64,000 bases of DNA from Eubacteriales bacterium. GTDB lineage: Bacteria; Bacillota; Clostridia; Lachnospirales; Lachnospiraceae. The stretch lies in contig JAUNGB010000005.1 in assembly GCA_030524715.1 (NCBI GenBank), forward strand, positions 34,159 to 98,158, written 5' to 3'. The notes under the pieces were generated by a model, which worked only from the letters and a program-made list of their open reading frames with translations, was not told where the DNA came from and did no database searches. A program made the position numbers and the translations under genes. Each line of letters begins with the position of its first letter. Positions within the stretch are counted from its first letter, which is position 1. Shown here piece by piece: positions 1 through 8,987 of the stretch.

Positions 1-2
1 AT

Positions 3-314
3 CAGTTTGTATCTGCGTTATCCGGCGGAAACAAGCAGAAGGTTGTTCTTGCACGCTGGGTTGGAAAGGATTCTGATCTGATCATTCTGGATTCTCCTAC
101 CCGTGGTATCGACGTTAAGGTTAAAGCTGATATCTATGCGATGATGAACAATATGAGAAAGAATGGAAAATCCATTATTATGATTTCGGAAGAGATTATG
201 GAGCTGCTTGGTATGGCAGACCGTATCCTGATCATGAAAGACGGTAAAATCAACGGTGAATTTCTTCGTTCAGAAGATCTGAAAGATACGGATCTCATCG
301 AGAAAATGATATAA
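3..314 (+). CDS. Sugar ABC transporter ATP-binding protein, C-terminal part
   Basis: This is the last 103 residues of an ATPase that energises import of a sugar such as ribose, galactose or xylose (RbsA/MglA/XylG type); the 5' part lies outside the window. The ABC signature appears as LSGGNKQKV near the left edge, followed by the Walker B strand LIILDSPTRGID, in which the usual catalytic Glu after Asp is replaced by Ser. That form is seen in the second ATPase half of the tandem RbsA-like proteins, so this is probably the C-terminal ABC domain. A permease starts 12 bases downstream, so the two form one operon. The exact sugar cannot be read from this fragment. Confidence 0.9.
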   Translation, partial: QFVSALSGGNKQKVVLARWVGKDSDLIILDSPTRGIDVKVKADIYAMMNNMRKNGKSIIMISEEIMELLGMADRILIMKDGKINGEFLRSEDLKDTDLIEKMI

Positions 315-326
315 GGGGGTAAAAAA

Positions 327-1292
327 ATGGATACAAACGTAAAAAAAGAATCGGTTGAGAAAGTACCATTTCTGGAGCGGCCCATTGTGCGTACCGTCCT
401 CCCTATTGCAGGCTTCGTTGTGATCTGTGTTCTGTTTGCAATCCTGACAAATGGCAGACTGTTTCAGCCTAAAAATATATCACTGCTTCTCAGCCAGTCC
501 TATATGCTGTTGATTTCTTCCATCGGCGTATTTATGGTAATGACCATGGGTGGCCTGGACTTTTCCCAGGGCTCCATGCTGGGCGTGGCGTCCATTGTGG
601 TATGCTATCTGTCACATTACAATATTGTCCTTGCTGTTATCGGGGGAGTTGTTACCGGCGGGCTCATCGGACTGATGAATGGATTCTTCAATGTAAAGAG
701 AAAGATTACCAGTTTCATTGTTACGATCTGCAGCATGTATCTGTTCCGCGGCGTATGCGCCTATGCTACAACGTCATCCCCGGTCTACGGCGCCAGTGAT
801 ATTTCAAAATATAATACTTTGCCGTTTATGCTTACGTTTACAATTATTATTTTCGTGGCTGCTTATATGGTATTTACGTTTACCGGCCTTGGCTCCAGGC
901 TGAAAGCCATTGGTGCGGGTGAGACTGCAGCAAGATTTGCAGGTATCCGCGTGGAGCGCACGAAGATGCTGGTGTATACGGCAGCAGGCTGTATTACCGG
1001 ACTTGCGGCATTTGTAAACTCTGTAAAGGTAGGTTCCGTTACCTCTACTGCCGGTAATCAGCTTGAGACTCAGATCATGATTGCTCTGGTTCTCGGCGGA
1101 ATGCCTGTTAACGGAGGGGCAAAGGTAAGATTTTATAATATTATACTGGGTGTTCTGACTTATAAGGTCTTATCAAGCGGACTTGTCATGCTGATGATCC
1201 CTACGCAGCTTCAGCAGTTGATCCTTGGCATCATCTTCCTGGCAGAAGTAGCTCTGTTCAGTGACAGAAAGACCGGTATGATCGTTAAATAA
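327..1292 (+). CDS. Sugar ABC transporter permease (RbsC/MglC-type)
   Basis: A 321-residue integral membrane protein forming the channel of the importer whose ATPase ends just upstream. It has about 8-10 hydrophobic segments and the family's cytoplasmic coupling loop around residues 196-208 (GAGETAARFAGIRV), which contacts the ATPase. Length and the conserved GGLDFSQGSMLGV region near residues 75-87 fit the BPD_transp_2 family (ribose, galactose, xylose, autoinducer-2 permeases). The ATG follows an AAGGGGGT ribosome site. It appears to be the last gene of its operon because a strong hairpin terminator follows. No binding protein is visible here, so it would lie upstream of the window or elsewhere. 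Confidence 0.93.
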   Translation: MDTNVKKESVEKVPFLERPIVRTVLPIAGFVVICVLFAILTNGRLFQPKNISLLLSQSYMLLISSIGVFMVMTMGGLDFSQGSMLGVASIVVCYLSHYNIVLAVIGGVVTGGLIGLMNGFFNVKRKITSFIVTICSMYLFRGVCAYATTSSPVYGASDISKYNTLPFMLTFTIIIFVAAYMVFTFTGLGSRLKAIGAGETAARFAGIRVERTKMLVYTAAGCITGLAAFVNSVKVGSVTSTAGNQLETQIMIALVLGGMPVNGGAKVRFYNIILGVLTYKVLSSGLVMLMIPTQLQQLILGIIFLAEVALFSDRKTGMIVK

Positions 1293-1359
1293 TTTTGAAA
1301 ACAGAATTTATAAGAATTTTTGAGTAAGCTGATTAAGCGAGTTTTTCATTGACCAAAAG

Positions 1360-1401
1360 AACCGTATAGGATACAATAGTTAGTATCTTATGCGGTTTTT
1401 T
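1360..1401 (+). terminator. Rho-independent terminator after sugar permease
   Basis: A 15-bp stem (AACCGTATAGGATAC with GTATCTTATGCGGTT, only G-U wobbles) closes an 8-nt loop and runs into a T tract. It sits about 70 bases after the permease stop and separates the importer operon from the next gene. Confidence 0.85.
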
Positions 1402-1540
1402 GCTTCTGCGGATTTGAGATGGAAGCTGAATGGGCATTTTTTTGCGTTGACGGAATATTTCAGGTGGAATATTTCAGGCTGCCGGGAGGTAACCTGGCAT
1501 GGCAGGAAAAGCAGCAGATCAGAATGGAGAGGAAGGTTGT

Positions 1541-1930
1541 ATGCTGTACAGTGATGAAAAAGATTATATCATGAGGATAATCAAGGAAGTGGCAAGAGTG
1601 CTGTTTTCTATGATGCTTGGGAAAAAATATGTTCAGGTTGAACTGCCGGAGGAAAATAAGTACCAGGTTTCCGGAAGAGGAATGGATGAGTATAAGGACA
1701 TGGTCGATCGGGGAGAGATCAATGAGGCGGAGAATTTTCTGCTGGAGGATCTTGATTACAGCAACAAGAATGAAGTTGCGGCAGCCATACGCTTTTATCA
1801 GTATATAAGCGAAAAGGGGGAAGAATTTTTGAAGATGCATGGCTACTCGGAGGAAGAGGCCCTTGAAGGCCTGAAGCTGTTGGCGGAAAAAGCCGGCTAT
1901 GAAGAAGTATTCGAACTGGTCAGCAGGTAA
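1541..1930 (+). CDS. Small uncharacterised protein, possibly DUF6483
   Basis: A 129-residue soluble, acidic, mostly helical protein. I chose the ATG at 1541 because a GGAGAGG ribosome site lies about 9 bases before it; an in-frame ATG at 1499 would add 14 residues without such a site. The N-terminal pattern DYIMRIIKEVARVLF, an amphipathic helix, resembles short Lachnospiraceae proteins grouped as DUF6483, but that is from memory and not firm. The C-terminal half (from about residue 60) looks like a tetratricopeptide-like helical hairpin. There is no signal peptide or membrane segment. It stands alone between the importer terminator and the helicase gene. Function unknown. Confidence 0.7.
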   Translation: MLYSDEKDYIMRIIKEVARVLFSMMLGKKYVQVELPEENKYQVSGRGMDEYKDMVDRGEINEAENFLLEDLDYSNKNEVAAAIRFYQYISEKGEEFLKMHGYSEEEALEGLKLLAEKAGYEEVFELVSR

Positions 1931-1995
1931 GGGTTAAGAATGTATGGGAGCCGGACGGCAGGTAAGGATTAAGAATGTATGGGAGCCGGACGGCA
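1926..1995 (+). repeat. Tandem 35-bp direct repeat over a stop codon
   Basis: Two adjacent 35-base copies (1926-1960 and 1961-1995) that differ at one base, beginning GGTAAGG and ending GCCGGACGGCA. The first copy contains the TAA stop of the upstream small gene. A degenerate partial third unit may follow to about 2030 (GGTATGAGAACTGGCATCCGG). Confidence 0.85.
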
Positions 1996-2100
1996 GATAA
2001 AAAGTAAGCAGGTATGAGAACTGGCATCCGGTAAGGAAGGGGTAAGATACCGGATGAATGTAAGAGGACAATATATGGAAGAGACACAGAGGAATGTACG

Positions 2101-5100
2101 ATGATTGAGTGGAAGCAGATGTTTGAGCAGGACACGTTGGACAGAGGAAGAGCTTCATATTTAAATAACCGGGTTGTGGATCTGGAGAAAATTAACGGCG
2201 GATACAAGGCTGCCGTACTGGGAAGGGAACGCTTTGAGGTATCCGTTAAAATTTCCGGCGGCAGCCTTGGACGGAGAAGCTGCAGTTGTCCGGCGGCGAA
2301 GGGCGGAAGAAATTGCGAGCATATGGCAGCGGTTCTGTACGCGATCGAAGCTAAGACAAGGGCAGAGGAAGAGCAGAAGACAGAGGAAATGTTCATGGAA
2401 CAATGGCGGCAGCTTGATGAGGAAGCCCGGTTGAGGGAAAAGCAGGAGGCTGAGGAAAAAAGACGCCAGAAAGCAAAGAGGGAAGCTGCCAGGAAGAAGC
2501 GCCAGGATAAGAAGACGGCGGAGGGAACCCGCCAGGAAGAAATGCAGGCTGCTCAGGCAGCAGAGAAAGCCCGCCGTCAGGAAAAAGCGAAGGCAGAGGA
2601 AGCCCGCCGTCAGGAAAAAGCAAGGGCAGAGGAAGCCCGCCGTCAGGAAGAAGTAAAGGCAAAGGAAGAGGCCCTCAGGCTGGAAAAGGAACGGGAGGAA
2701 AAGCGTCTTGCCCGTGAGAAACGAAAAGCTGAGAAGGCCCGCCGTGAAGCCGAACAGAAACAAAAAGCAGAAGAGGCCCGCCGTATAGAGAATGAGAAAC
2801 GTCTTGCGGAGGAAGCCCGCCGTGAAAAGATAAGACAGCAGAAGGCAGAAGAGGCGCAGCGTAAGGCTGAGAAAAAGAAAATGCAGCAGGAAGCGCAAAA
2901 GCTTGCGGAACAGAAACGCCTTGCCGAAGAAAAACGCCGCCGGAGGGAAGAAATGGAAAGACAAAAGGCCGAAGAGAAGCGCCGTCAGGAAGAAGCGATC
3001 GCAGCAGAAGAAAAATACCGTCAGGAAGAAGCGCAAAAGCGTCTGGAGGAACAAAAGCGTCTGGCTGACCAGGCGGCCCGTTTAGAACAGCAGAGGCGGA
3101 ATACAGAATACACCCTTCTTGGAAGCTCCTGGACGGAAGATTCTGATCCTTCCGCAGGCGAAGTGAATAACGAAAGCCTTAAAAAACTGGAAAATTACAG
3201 CTATTTTGACGGTACCAGGATCAAAAATTCAATGGAAATATCCGCATCCGTTTTTAAGAGCGGCGGAAAACTGCTGGGAGAGGGAAGCCTGAAGGTAGAG
3301 AGGATTTTCAGCGGTTTTGATCCTTATAACAGCGAGCCAAGGGGACAATTGGAAGCAACAGGAAAAAAAGGGGCGGACAGCTTTCCTGTAAGGATTATGT
3401 TTTCCCGTACAGAGGTTTTGAATCTGGATTGCGGATGTCCCACATGCCGGAGAAACTATTATGGATGGTATTCAAAAAACACAAAATGTGCCTATACGGC
3501 AGCCGCGTTAATAGTATTGGAGACGTATCTGAATACTACTAATCTGGGCGACGCCACGGATAAAAAGGGACAGAGGCTTATTAATTTTTATCAGGAAAAA
3601 CGGGCAAACCGCATGATGGCGGACGTTGCTTCCAAAAAAGAGAGCCTTCAGCTTGTTCCCCGCCTTATGAGAAAGGATGATAAGCTTTCCGTATCCTTTA
3701 AGATAGGCGAAAACAGGCTTTTTGTGGTCAAAAAGCTGGATGATTTCTGCAGATATGTCAAGGACTCTTCCACAGAACTCTATGGGACAAGTACAAAAAT
3801 CAATCACAGTCTCAGCAACTTTACCGAAAAAGGAAAGAACTGGATACGTTTTATCAATCGGATAGTACGGGAGGAAGAGGAATTTCTTCAGAGACTTCAG
3901 GAATCCCGCAATTATTATGGGTACCAAAAATCCAGTGTGGGAAGCAACCTGAACCTGTTTGGATGGCGTCTGGACGAATTTTATGAACAATTGGCAGAGG
4001 ATACTGTGGAATTTGAGGATAAGGACAGTGGTTTCAAAAAGAAGGGAACGGTATCCTGCGCGGAGCATAACCCCAAGGTTACTATGCGCATATCTGCCGA
4101 AAAATTAAAGGGAGATAAGGAGTTCCACGGAGTGAAGGTGGAAGGCGCCCTTCCGGCGCTGTATTTTGGGACGGATACGGCTTATTATATTGAGAATGAT
4201 CATCTGAACCGTGTAGACAGAGCCTTTCTGGACAGAATCGAACCTCTTGCCAACATGGCCAATGACAACGGCTTTTCTTTCCTTGTGGGAAGAAATCATA
4301 TGTCTGAATTTTATCACAGGATCCTGCCCCAGCTTCAGGATATCGTGGACGTAAAAGAAACAGAGCCGGAGAGATTTCGTTCCTATCTTCTTCCTGACGT
4401 ACGTTTTATTTTTTATCTTGATGCGGAGAAGGAAAATGCCTCCTGCAGAGTATATGCCAGATATGGAGAAAAAGAGGTTTCTGTGCTGGACGTCATTAAG
4501 AATCGTGAGACGGGCGGCATAGAGCCGTTCAGGGACAGGGCAAGAGAAGAAGAGATCATTTATCAGGTCCTGCAGTGGTTCCCGGAAATTGACTGGCAGA
4601 AAGATGAATTACATTGCGGGAAGGACGAATCCCTGATTTACCATGTCATGGAAGAGGGAACGGAAAAACTGATGGAAATGGGAGAAGTGAGGTGTACGAA
4701 GCAATTCCTTGGATACCGTACGGTCAACAGGGTAAAGGTTTCCGTAGGCGTTTCCGTGTCCTCAGGTCTTCTGGAACTTGATATTGCTTCGGAGGATATT
4801 CCACAGAAGGAATTACTGGATATTTTAAACAGCTACCGTACAAAGAAGAAATACTACCGGTTAAAGGACGGTTCCTTTGTAAATCTGGAGGATCCTTCCC
4901 TGGAAATGCTTTCTGAACTGATGTCTTCCATGCATATGAAGCCCAGGGAATTTGTAAAGGGCAAGATGCACCTTCCCATGTACCGGACTCTTTATCTGGA
5001 TAAAATGCTGGAGGAAAACGACAGCGTTTACAGCAGCCGCGACAGTCATTTCCGTGAGGTGGTAAAAGGCTTTAAGACCATTAAGGATGCTGATTTTGAA

Positions 5101-6513
5101 GAACCGGCAAGCCTTTCCAGAATTATGCGCAAGTACCAGAAAAACGGATATAAATGGCTGCGTACCCTGGAGGCATGGCAGTTTGGGGGAATCCTTGCGG
5201 ATGATATGGGACTTGGAAAGACTCTTCAGGTGATTGCCGTGCTGCTGGCGGCAAAAGAAGAGGGAAAGGCAGGGACTTCCCTGGTTGTGGCGCCCGCTTC
5301 TCTTGTTTTCAACTGGGGAGAGGAGTTTCAGAGGTTTGCCCCTGATCTGAAGATTTCTTTGATCACAGGAACACAGGAGGAAAGGCAGGGGAAGATCCAC
5401 GCCTGGCAGGAGTCTGACGTCCTGGTAACTTCCTACGACCTTCTGAAACGCGATATTGCATTTTATGAAGAAAAAGAATTTTTGTATGAGGTCATTGACG
5501 AGGCTCAGTATATTAAAAACCATACGACAGCGGCGGCAAAGGCGGTGAAGGTAATTAAAAGCCGAACCCGCTATGCGCTCACCGGAACGCCCATCGAGAA
5601 CCGCCTGAGCGAGCTGTGGAGTATTTTTGATTACCTGATGCCCGGCTTCCTGTACACCTATGAAGTATTTAAGCGTGAACTGGAAACCCCTATTGTAAAG
5701 AACAGCGATAAAGCGGCGGTGAAACGCCTGCAAAAAATGGTCAGCCCCTTTATTCTCCGGAGGTTAAAAGAGGACGTCTTAAAAGACCTGCCTGAAAAAC
5801 TGGAGGAATACAGGTATGTGCGTTTCGACAGTGTACAGCAGAAGCTTTATGACGGACAGGTAGTCCATATGAAAGAGAGCATTGCCCGCCAGAACGATGC
5901 GGAATTTAATAAAAATAAGATGCTGATTCTTGCAGAGCTGACCAGGCTGCGCCAGATCTGCTGCGATCCGTCCCTGTGTTTTGAAAATTATAAGGGTGAG
6001 GCCGCAAAACTGGAAGCCTGCCTTCAGTTGATCCAGAGCGCTATGGACGGCGGACACCGGATGCTGGTGTTTTCCCAGTTTACCTCCATGCTGGAAATCC
6101 TGCAGAACAGACTTGACGAGGCAGGAATTTCCTATTATACGATCACGGGAAGCACCTCCAAGGAAAAGCGCCTGCAGATGGTAAAAGAATTTAATGAGGG
6201 AGATACTCCCGTATTCCTGATCTCCCTGAAGGCGGGAGGCGTCGGCCTGAATCTTACCGGAGCGGATGTAGTCATTCACTATGACCCGTGGTGGAATCTT
6301 GCAGTGCAGAATCAGGCCACTGACCGTGCCCACCGTATCGGACAGACAAAGAAAGTAACCGTGTATAAGCTGATCGCCAAGAACACGATTGAAGAAAAAA
6401 TCCAGAAGCTTCAGGAAACCAAGAAAAACCTTGCGGAACAGGTCATCGGCGGCGAAGCGGGCCAGCTTGGCAGCCTGAGCAGGGAGGAGATCATGGAACT
6501 GCTGGAGGTATAG
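2101..6513 (+). CDS. SWIM zinc-finger / SNF2-family helicase with long charged helix
   Basis: A 1470-residue DNA-dependent ATPase. Residues about 61-74 carry a SWIM zinc finger (CSC...CEH), which binds nucleic acid or protein. Residues about 85-335 are an almost pure K/E/R/A/Q stretch predicted to form a long single helix or coiled coil, partly built of an 11-residue unit repeated three times at 2568-2660. A second Cys-rich patch near 444 (CGCPTC) resembles a degenerate SWIM. The SNF2 motor occupies about 1000-1470: Walker A DDMGLGKT at 1034-1041, DEAQ near 1133, TGTPIENR, and the C-lobe motifs SLKAGGVGLNLTGADVV and QATDRAHRIGQ. The AGAGGA site before ATG 2101 supports the start. SWIM/SNF2 proteins are common in Firmicutes; the long helix is the unusual part. 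The 3' end overlaps the convergent AraC gene by 23 bases. Confidence 0.93.
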   Translation: MIEWKQMFEQDTLDRGRASYLNNRVVDLEKINGGYKAAVLGRERFEVSVKISGGSLGRRSCSCPAAKGGRNCEHMAAVLYAIEAKTRAEEEQKTEEMFMEQWRQLDEEARLREKQEAEEKRRQKAKREAARKKRQDKKTAEGTRQEEMQAAQAAEKARRQEKAKAEEARRQEKARAEEARRQEEVKAKEEALRLEKEREEKRLAREKRKAEKARREAEQKQKAEEARRIENEKRLAEEARREKIRQQKAEEAQRKAEKKKMQQEAQKLAEQKRLAEEKRRRREEMERQKAEEKRRQEEAIAAEEKYRQEEAQKRLEEQKRLADQAARLEQQRRNTEYTLLGSSWTEDSDPSAGEVNNESLKKLENYSYFDGTRIKNSMEISASVFKSGGKLLGEGSLKVERIFSGFDPYNSEPRGQLEATGKKGADSFPVRIMFSRTEVLNLDCGCPTCRRNYYGWYSKNTKCAYTAAALIVLETYLNTTNLGDATDKKGQRLINFYQEKRANRMMADVASKKESLQLVPRLMRKDDKLSVSFKIGENRLFVVKKLDDFCRYVKDSSTELYGTSTKINHSLSNFTEKGKNWIRFINRIVREEEEFLQRLQESRNYYGYQKSSVGSNLNLFGWRLDEFYEQLAEDTVEFEDKDSGFKKKGTVSCAEHNPKVTMRISAEKLKGDKEFHGVKVEGALPALYFGTDTAYYIENDHLNRVDRAFLDRIEPLANMANDNGFSFLVGRNHMSEFYHRILPQLQDIVDVKETEPERFRSYLLPDVRFIFYLDAEKENASCRVYARYGEKEVSVLDVIKNRETGGIEPFRDRAREEEIIYQVLQWFPEIDWQKDELHCGKDESLIYHVMEEGTEKLMEMGEVRCTKQFLGYRTVNRVKVSVGVSVSSGLLELDIASEDIPQKELLDILNSYRTKKKYYRLKDGSFVNLEDPSLEMLSELMSSMHMKPREFVKGKMHLPMYRTLYLDKMLEENDSVYSSRDSHFREVVKGFKTIKDADFEEPASLSRIMRKYQKNGYKWLRTLEAWQFGGILADDMGLGKTLQVIAVLLAAKEEGKAGTSLVVAPASLVFNWGEEFQRFAPDLKISLITGTQEERQGKIHAWQESDVLVTSYDLLKRDIAFYEEKEFLYEVIDEAQYIKNHTTAAAKAVKVIKSRTRYALTGTPIENRLSELWSIFDYLMPGFLYTYEVFKRELETPIVKNSDKAAVKRLQKMVSPFILRRLKEDVLKDLPEKLEEYRYVRFDSVQQKLYDGQVVHMKESIARQNDAEFNKNKMLILAELTRLRQICCDPSLCFENYKGEAAKLEACLQLIQSAMDGGHRMLVFSQFTSMLEILQNRLDEAGISYYTITGSTSKEKRLQMVKEFNEGDTPVFLISLKAGGVGLNLTGADVVIHYDPWWNLAVQNQATDRAHRIGQTKKVTVYKLIAKNTIEEKIQKLQETKKNLAEQVIGGEAGQLGSLSREEIMELLEV

Positions 6514-7390
6514 CAAGCTTCTGGTATTCCCTTGGAGTATGTCCGGTACGTTCCCGGAAGGTTTTGGAAAAATAGGAGGGGGTGGAAAAACCGCACTGGA
6601 ATGCCGTTTCCGTGACCGTTTCCCCCCTTGCAAGGAGGGCAAGGCTCTGCTCAATACGATAGTTCAAAAGGTAATCGAAGAGAGACTCGTGCATGGTTCT
6701 TTTGAAAAAACGGCAGCATTCGCTGGGACAGATGTTTACCTCGGCCGCAATATCCGACAGCGCTATTTTTTCCGGGTAATGCTCATGGATATAGGTAAGA
6801 ATCTGTTTCAGCCGAACAAGGTTTTTGGATGCGATCTGATTTTCCAGGGTTTTAGAGGTATGGCAGCATACGAGCCTCCAGATCTCCATTAAAAGCAGAT
6901 AAATCTGAAAATCATAGTCCTCCACCTCCTTCTGGTTGTGGTAAAGCTCATTGATCTTTTTGAGCATAACAAGAATATCCGCCTGCCACTGGCTGGACGG
7001 GGACAGCACAAGACAGGGAAGCGACGGGTTTTCTACGATCCGGTTTACATATTTCTCTTTCAAAAAGCTGTCCTTATATCCCTCCAGAAGGCGCGGGTGG
7101 AAGGTGATGGATACATAGTGGCAGTCCTCTTCGCTTACCGGTCTTCCGGTATGGGGCATGTTGGAATTACAGAGGATTCCGTCGCCGGCTCTCAGGTGGT
7201 GCTCCTGGTCATGAACCTGATAGTGGATCTCCCCCTCCAGGATATATGTCCACTCAAGCTCCGGATGCCAGTGCCACATAAAGGTATGCCGCTCATAGTT
7301 GGACAGCCATTCATGGCTGACTCTTACAGGGAAAAGATAAGTTCCGTGCGCTTTGATCTCTTTTTGGTTTCGGTCGGTTTGAATCTGCAT
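6491..7390 (-). CDS. AraC-family regulator with N-terminal cupin
   Basis: A 299-residue transcription factor. The N-terminal half is a cupin-like sugar-sensing domain (HTFMWHWHPELEWTYILEGE, then a GDGILCNSNMPH turn). The C-terminal ~100 residues hold two helix-turn-helix motifs of the AraC/XylS type, ending TAFQCGFSTPSYFSKTFRERTGHTPREY. I start it at ATG 7388-7390 because GAGGTG lies 4-5 bases upstream; a longer TTG form would hide that site inside the gene. It is divergent from galK, so it probably controls galactose/galactoside genes and itself. Effector unknown. Confidence 0.92.
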   Translation of the reverse strand: MQIQTDRNQKEIKAHGTYLFPVRVSHEWLSNYERHTFMWHWHPELEWTYILEGEIHYQVHDQEHHLRAGDGILCNSNMPHTGRPVSEEDCHYVSITFHPRLLEGYKDSFLKEKYVNRIVENPSLPCLVLSPSSQWQADILVMLKKINELYHNQKEVEDYDFQIYLLLMEIWRLVCCHTSKTLENQIASKNLVRLKQILTYIHEHYPEKIALSDIAAEVNICPSECCRFFKRTMHESLFDYLLNYRIEQSLALLARGETVTETAFQCGFSTPSYFSKTFRERTGHTPREYQKLAIPPAVP

Positions 7391-7452
7391 AAAACACCTC
7401 AATATATTGATAAAACTGTCTAAAATATTCGTTGCAGCAACTCTTTCTTCTC

Positions 7453-7480
7453 ATTATAATCATATTATAAACCAAGTCAA
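7453..7480 (-). promoter_or_regulatory. Promoter of the AraC gene
   Basis: On the minus strand, TTGACT (7475-7480) and TATAAT (7453-7458) are separated by 16 bases, a near-consensus vegetative promoter about 60 bases upstream of the AraC start. Confidence 0.75.
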
Positions 7481-7542
7481 GCAGATGTTGCTGCTTGCAC
7501 CGCAGGTGTGAACGGTAACGCAGTAACAGTTACTTCACTCCC

Positions 7543-7563
7543 AGAGCAATTTTCAAACACGCT
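7543..7563 (-). repeat. Single-arm copy of dispersed palindromic repeat
   Basis: The sequence GCAATTTTCAAACACGCT matches the terminal arm of a palindromic repeat family found in fuller form at 15261, 41214, 61412 and 63472. Only one arm is present here, in the AraC-galK intergenic region. Confidence 0.6.
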
Positions 7564-7617
7564 CCAGGCCTTGCACTGGCTGCAGGGGCTATGGGTCAGT
7601 AACAAGCGGATTACAGA

Positions 7618-7631
7618 TGTAAACGATAACA
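7618..7631 (+). promoter_or_regulatory. cre-like / LacI-family operator before galK
   Basis: TGTAAACGATAACA fits every fixed position of the CcpA cre consensus TGWAANCGNTNWCA. It ends 25 bases before the galK ATG, a position suited to repression by glucose through CcpA or by a LacI/GalR-type protein. A weaker relative, TGTGAACGGTAACG, lies at 7507-7520. Confidence 0.6.
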
Positions 7632-7656
7632 AGTATGTAAAGGAGTACAGTCTGAC

Positions 7657-8940
7657 ATGAAAACGGAACAGGTTAAGGAATTATTAAGTCAGGATTCTGC
7701 CATTCAGCTTTTAGAACAGATGTATGGAAAGGGAAAGGCTGAGGAGAACGCCGCCCGCTATGAAATGGTGGCAAATGGATTCAGGAAGGAATTTGGCGAT
7801 AAAGAGTTTGAATTTTTTACTTCACCGGGAAGAACGGAAATCGGTGGAAATCATACGGATCATAACCGTGGGAAAATTTTGGCAGGCAGCATTCAGATGG
7901 ACTGTGTAGCGGCAGCGGCTGCCAACGGCACTGAGACCATCAGGATCATCAGTGAAACCTACAAGCAGGATTTGGTGATCGATCTTGCGGATCTGGCTCC
8001 TACAAACCAGACGACAGGAACGCTTCCTTTAACAAAGGGCGTTTTAACAGGCTTGAAAAACAGGGGCTTTGAGGTTCATGGTTTTGACGCTTATGTGACC
8101 AGCAGCGTTATCGGCGGTTCCGGCGTAAGCTCGTCCGCATCCTTTGAAATGCTGGTTTGTTCCATCGTAGACTATCTGTTTAACAAGAATACCGGAGATG
8201 TTGTTTCCTACGCAAAAGCAGGACAGTATGCAGAAAACAAATACTGGCTTAAGGGCTCCGGGCTCCTTGATCAGATGGCATGCGCAGTAGGCGGCATTAT
8301 CACGATTGATTTTGCAGATGAAGAAGAACCGAAAATGCGTAAGGTTGACTGTGATTTTGACGATCTGGATTTGGATCTTGTAATCGTAAACACCGGAAAA
8401 GGCCATGCGGATTTAAGCGCGGAGTACTCTGCGGTACCCAATGAAATGAAGAGTGTAGCTGCATATTTCGGCAAAGAGGTGCTGCAGGAGGTAGACGAGG
8501 AAGCAGTTATTGCAAATGTTAAAGATATCCGCAAAAAGTGCGGTGACCGTGCTCTTCTGCGGGCGCTCCATTTCTTTGAAGAAAACAAGCGCGTAGACCT
8601 TCAGGTAGCAGCATTGGAAAGGGGCGACAGAGAGGCATTTCTGAAAGAGATTACCAATTCCGGCAATTCTTCCTGGAAATGGCTGCAGAACTGCTATCTC
8701 AATGAAACGCCTAACGAACAGTCTATTACCAGCGCGCTTGCACTGACAGAACTGTTCCTTTCCAAGATCAACGACGGCGCGTGCCGTGTTCACGGCGGCG
8801 GCTTTGCCGGAGTTATTGCGGCGTTTATTCCGAAGAAGCATACGCAGGAATTCTGTACATATATTGACAATGCTCTTGGGGAAGGATCTGCATTTATCAT
8901 GCACATCCGTAAGCAGGGCGCGATCCATGTAGAGTTTTAA
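7657..8940 (+). CDS. galK: Galactokinase
   Basis: A 427-residue GHMP kinase that phosphorylates galactose to galactose-1-phosphate, the first step of the Leloir pathway, in the cytoplasm. The galactokinase signature is near residues 58-70 (GRTEIGGNHTDHN, the clostridial form of GRxNxIGEHTDY). The ATP-binding loop is GGSGVSSSAS at about 153-162 and the C-terminal GHMP motif GGGFAG at about 380-385. AAAGGAG lies about 12 bases before the ATG. galE follows 261 bases later on the same strand, with alpha-galactosidase nearby, so the block turns alpha-galactosides into UDP-sugars. No galT is visible in the window. The cre-like site just upstream suggests glucose repression. Confidence 0.96.
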   Translation: MKTEQVKELLSQDSAIQLLEQMYGKGKAEENAARYEMVANGFRKEFGDKEFEFFTSPGRTEIGGNHTDHNRGKILAGSIQMDCVAAAAANGTETIRIISETYKQDLVIDLADLAPTNQTTGTLPLTKGVLTGLKNRGFEVHGFDAYVTSSVIGGSGVSSSASFEMLVCSIVDYLFNKNTGDVVSYAKAGQYAENKYWLKGSGLLDQMACAVGGIITIDFADEEEPKMRKVDCDFDDLDLDLVIVNTGKGHADLSAEYSAVPNEMKSVAAYFGKEVLQEVDEEAVIANVKDIRKKCGDRALLRALHFFEENKRVDLQVAALERGDREAFLKEITNSGNSSWKWLQNCYLNETPNEQSITSALALTELFLSKINDGACRVHGGGFAGVIAAFIPKKHTQEFCTYIDNALGEGSAFIMHIRKQGAIHVEF

Positions 8941-8987
8941 AGAATAGTAGAAATCCGCGTAGCTTTAGACGCGCGGTTCACGAAACT

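Noticed and set aside
2560-2660. Regular 33-base repeats that resemble a repeat array
   Set aside because: They are in frame inside the helicase gene and encode an 11-residue helical unit; there are no unique spacers, so this is not CRISPR.
2161-3054. Long minus-strand reading frame opposite the helicase
   Set aside because: It is the mirror of the K/E/R-rich helix (Leu/Phe-rich antisense) with no ribosome site.
6491-6513. Antisense regulation by the helicase-AraC 3' overlap
   Set aside because: A 23-base overlap of convergent gene ends is common and gives no evidence of regulation alone.
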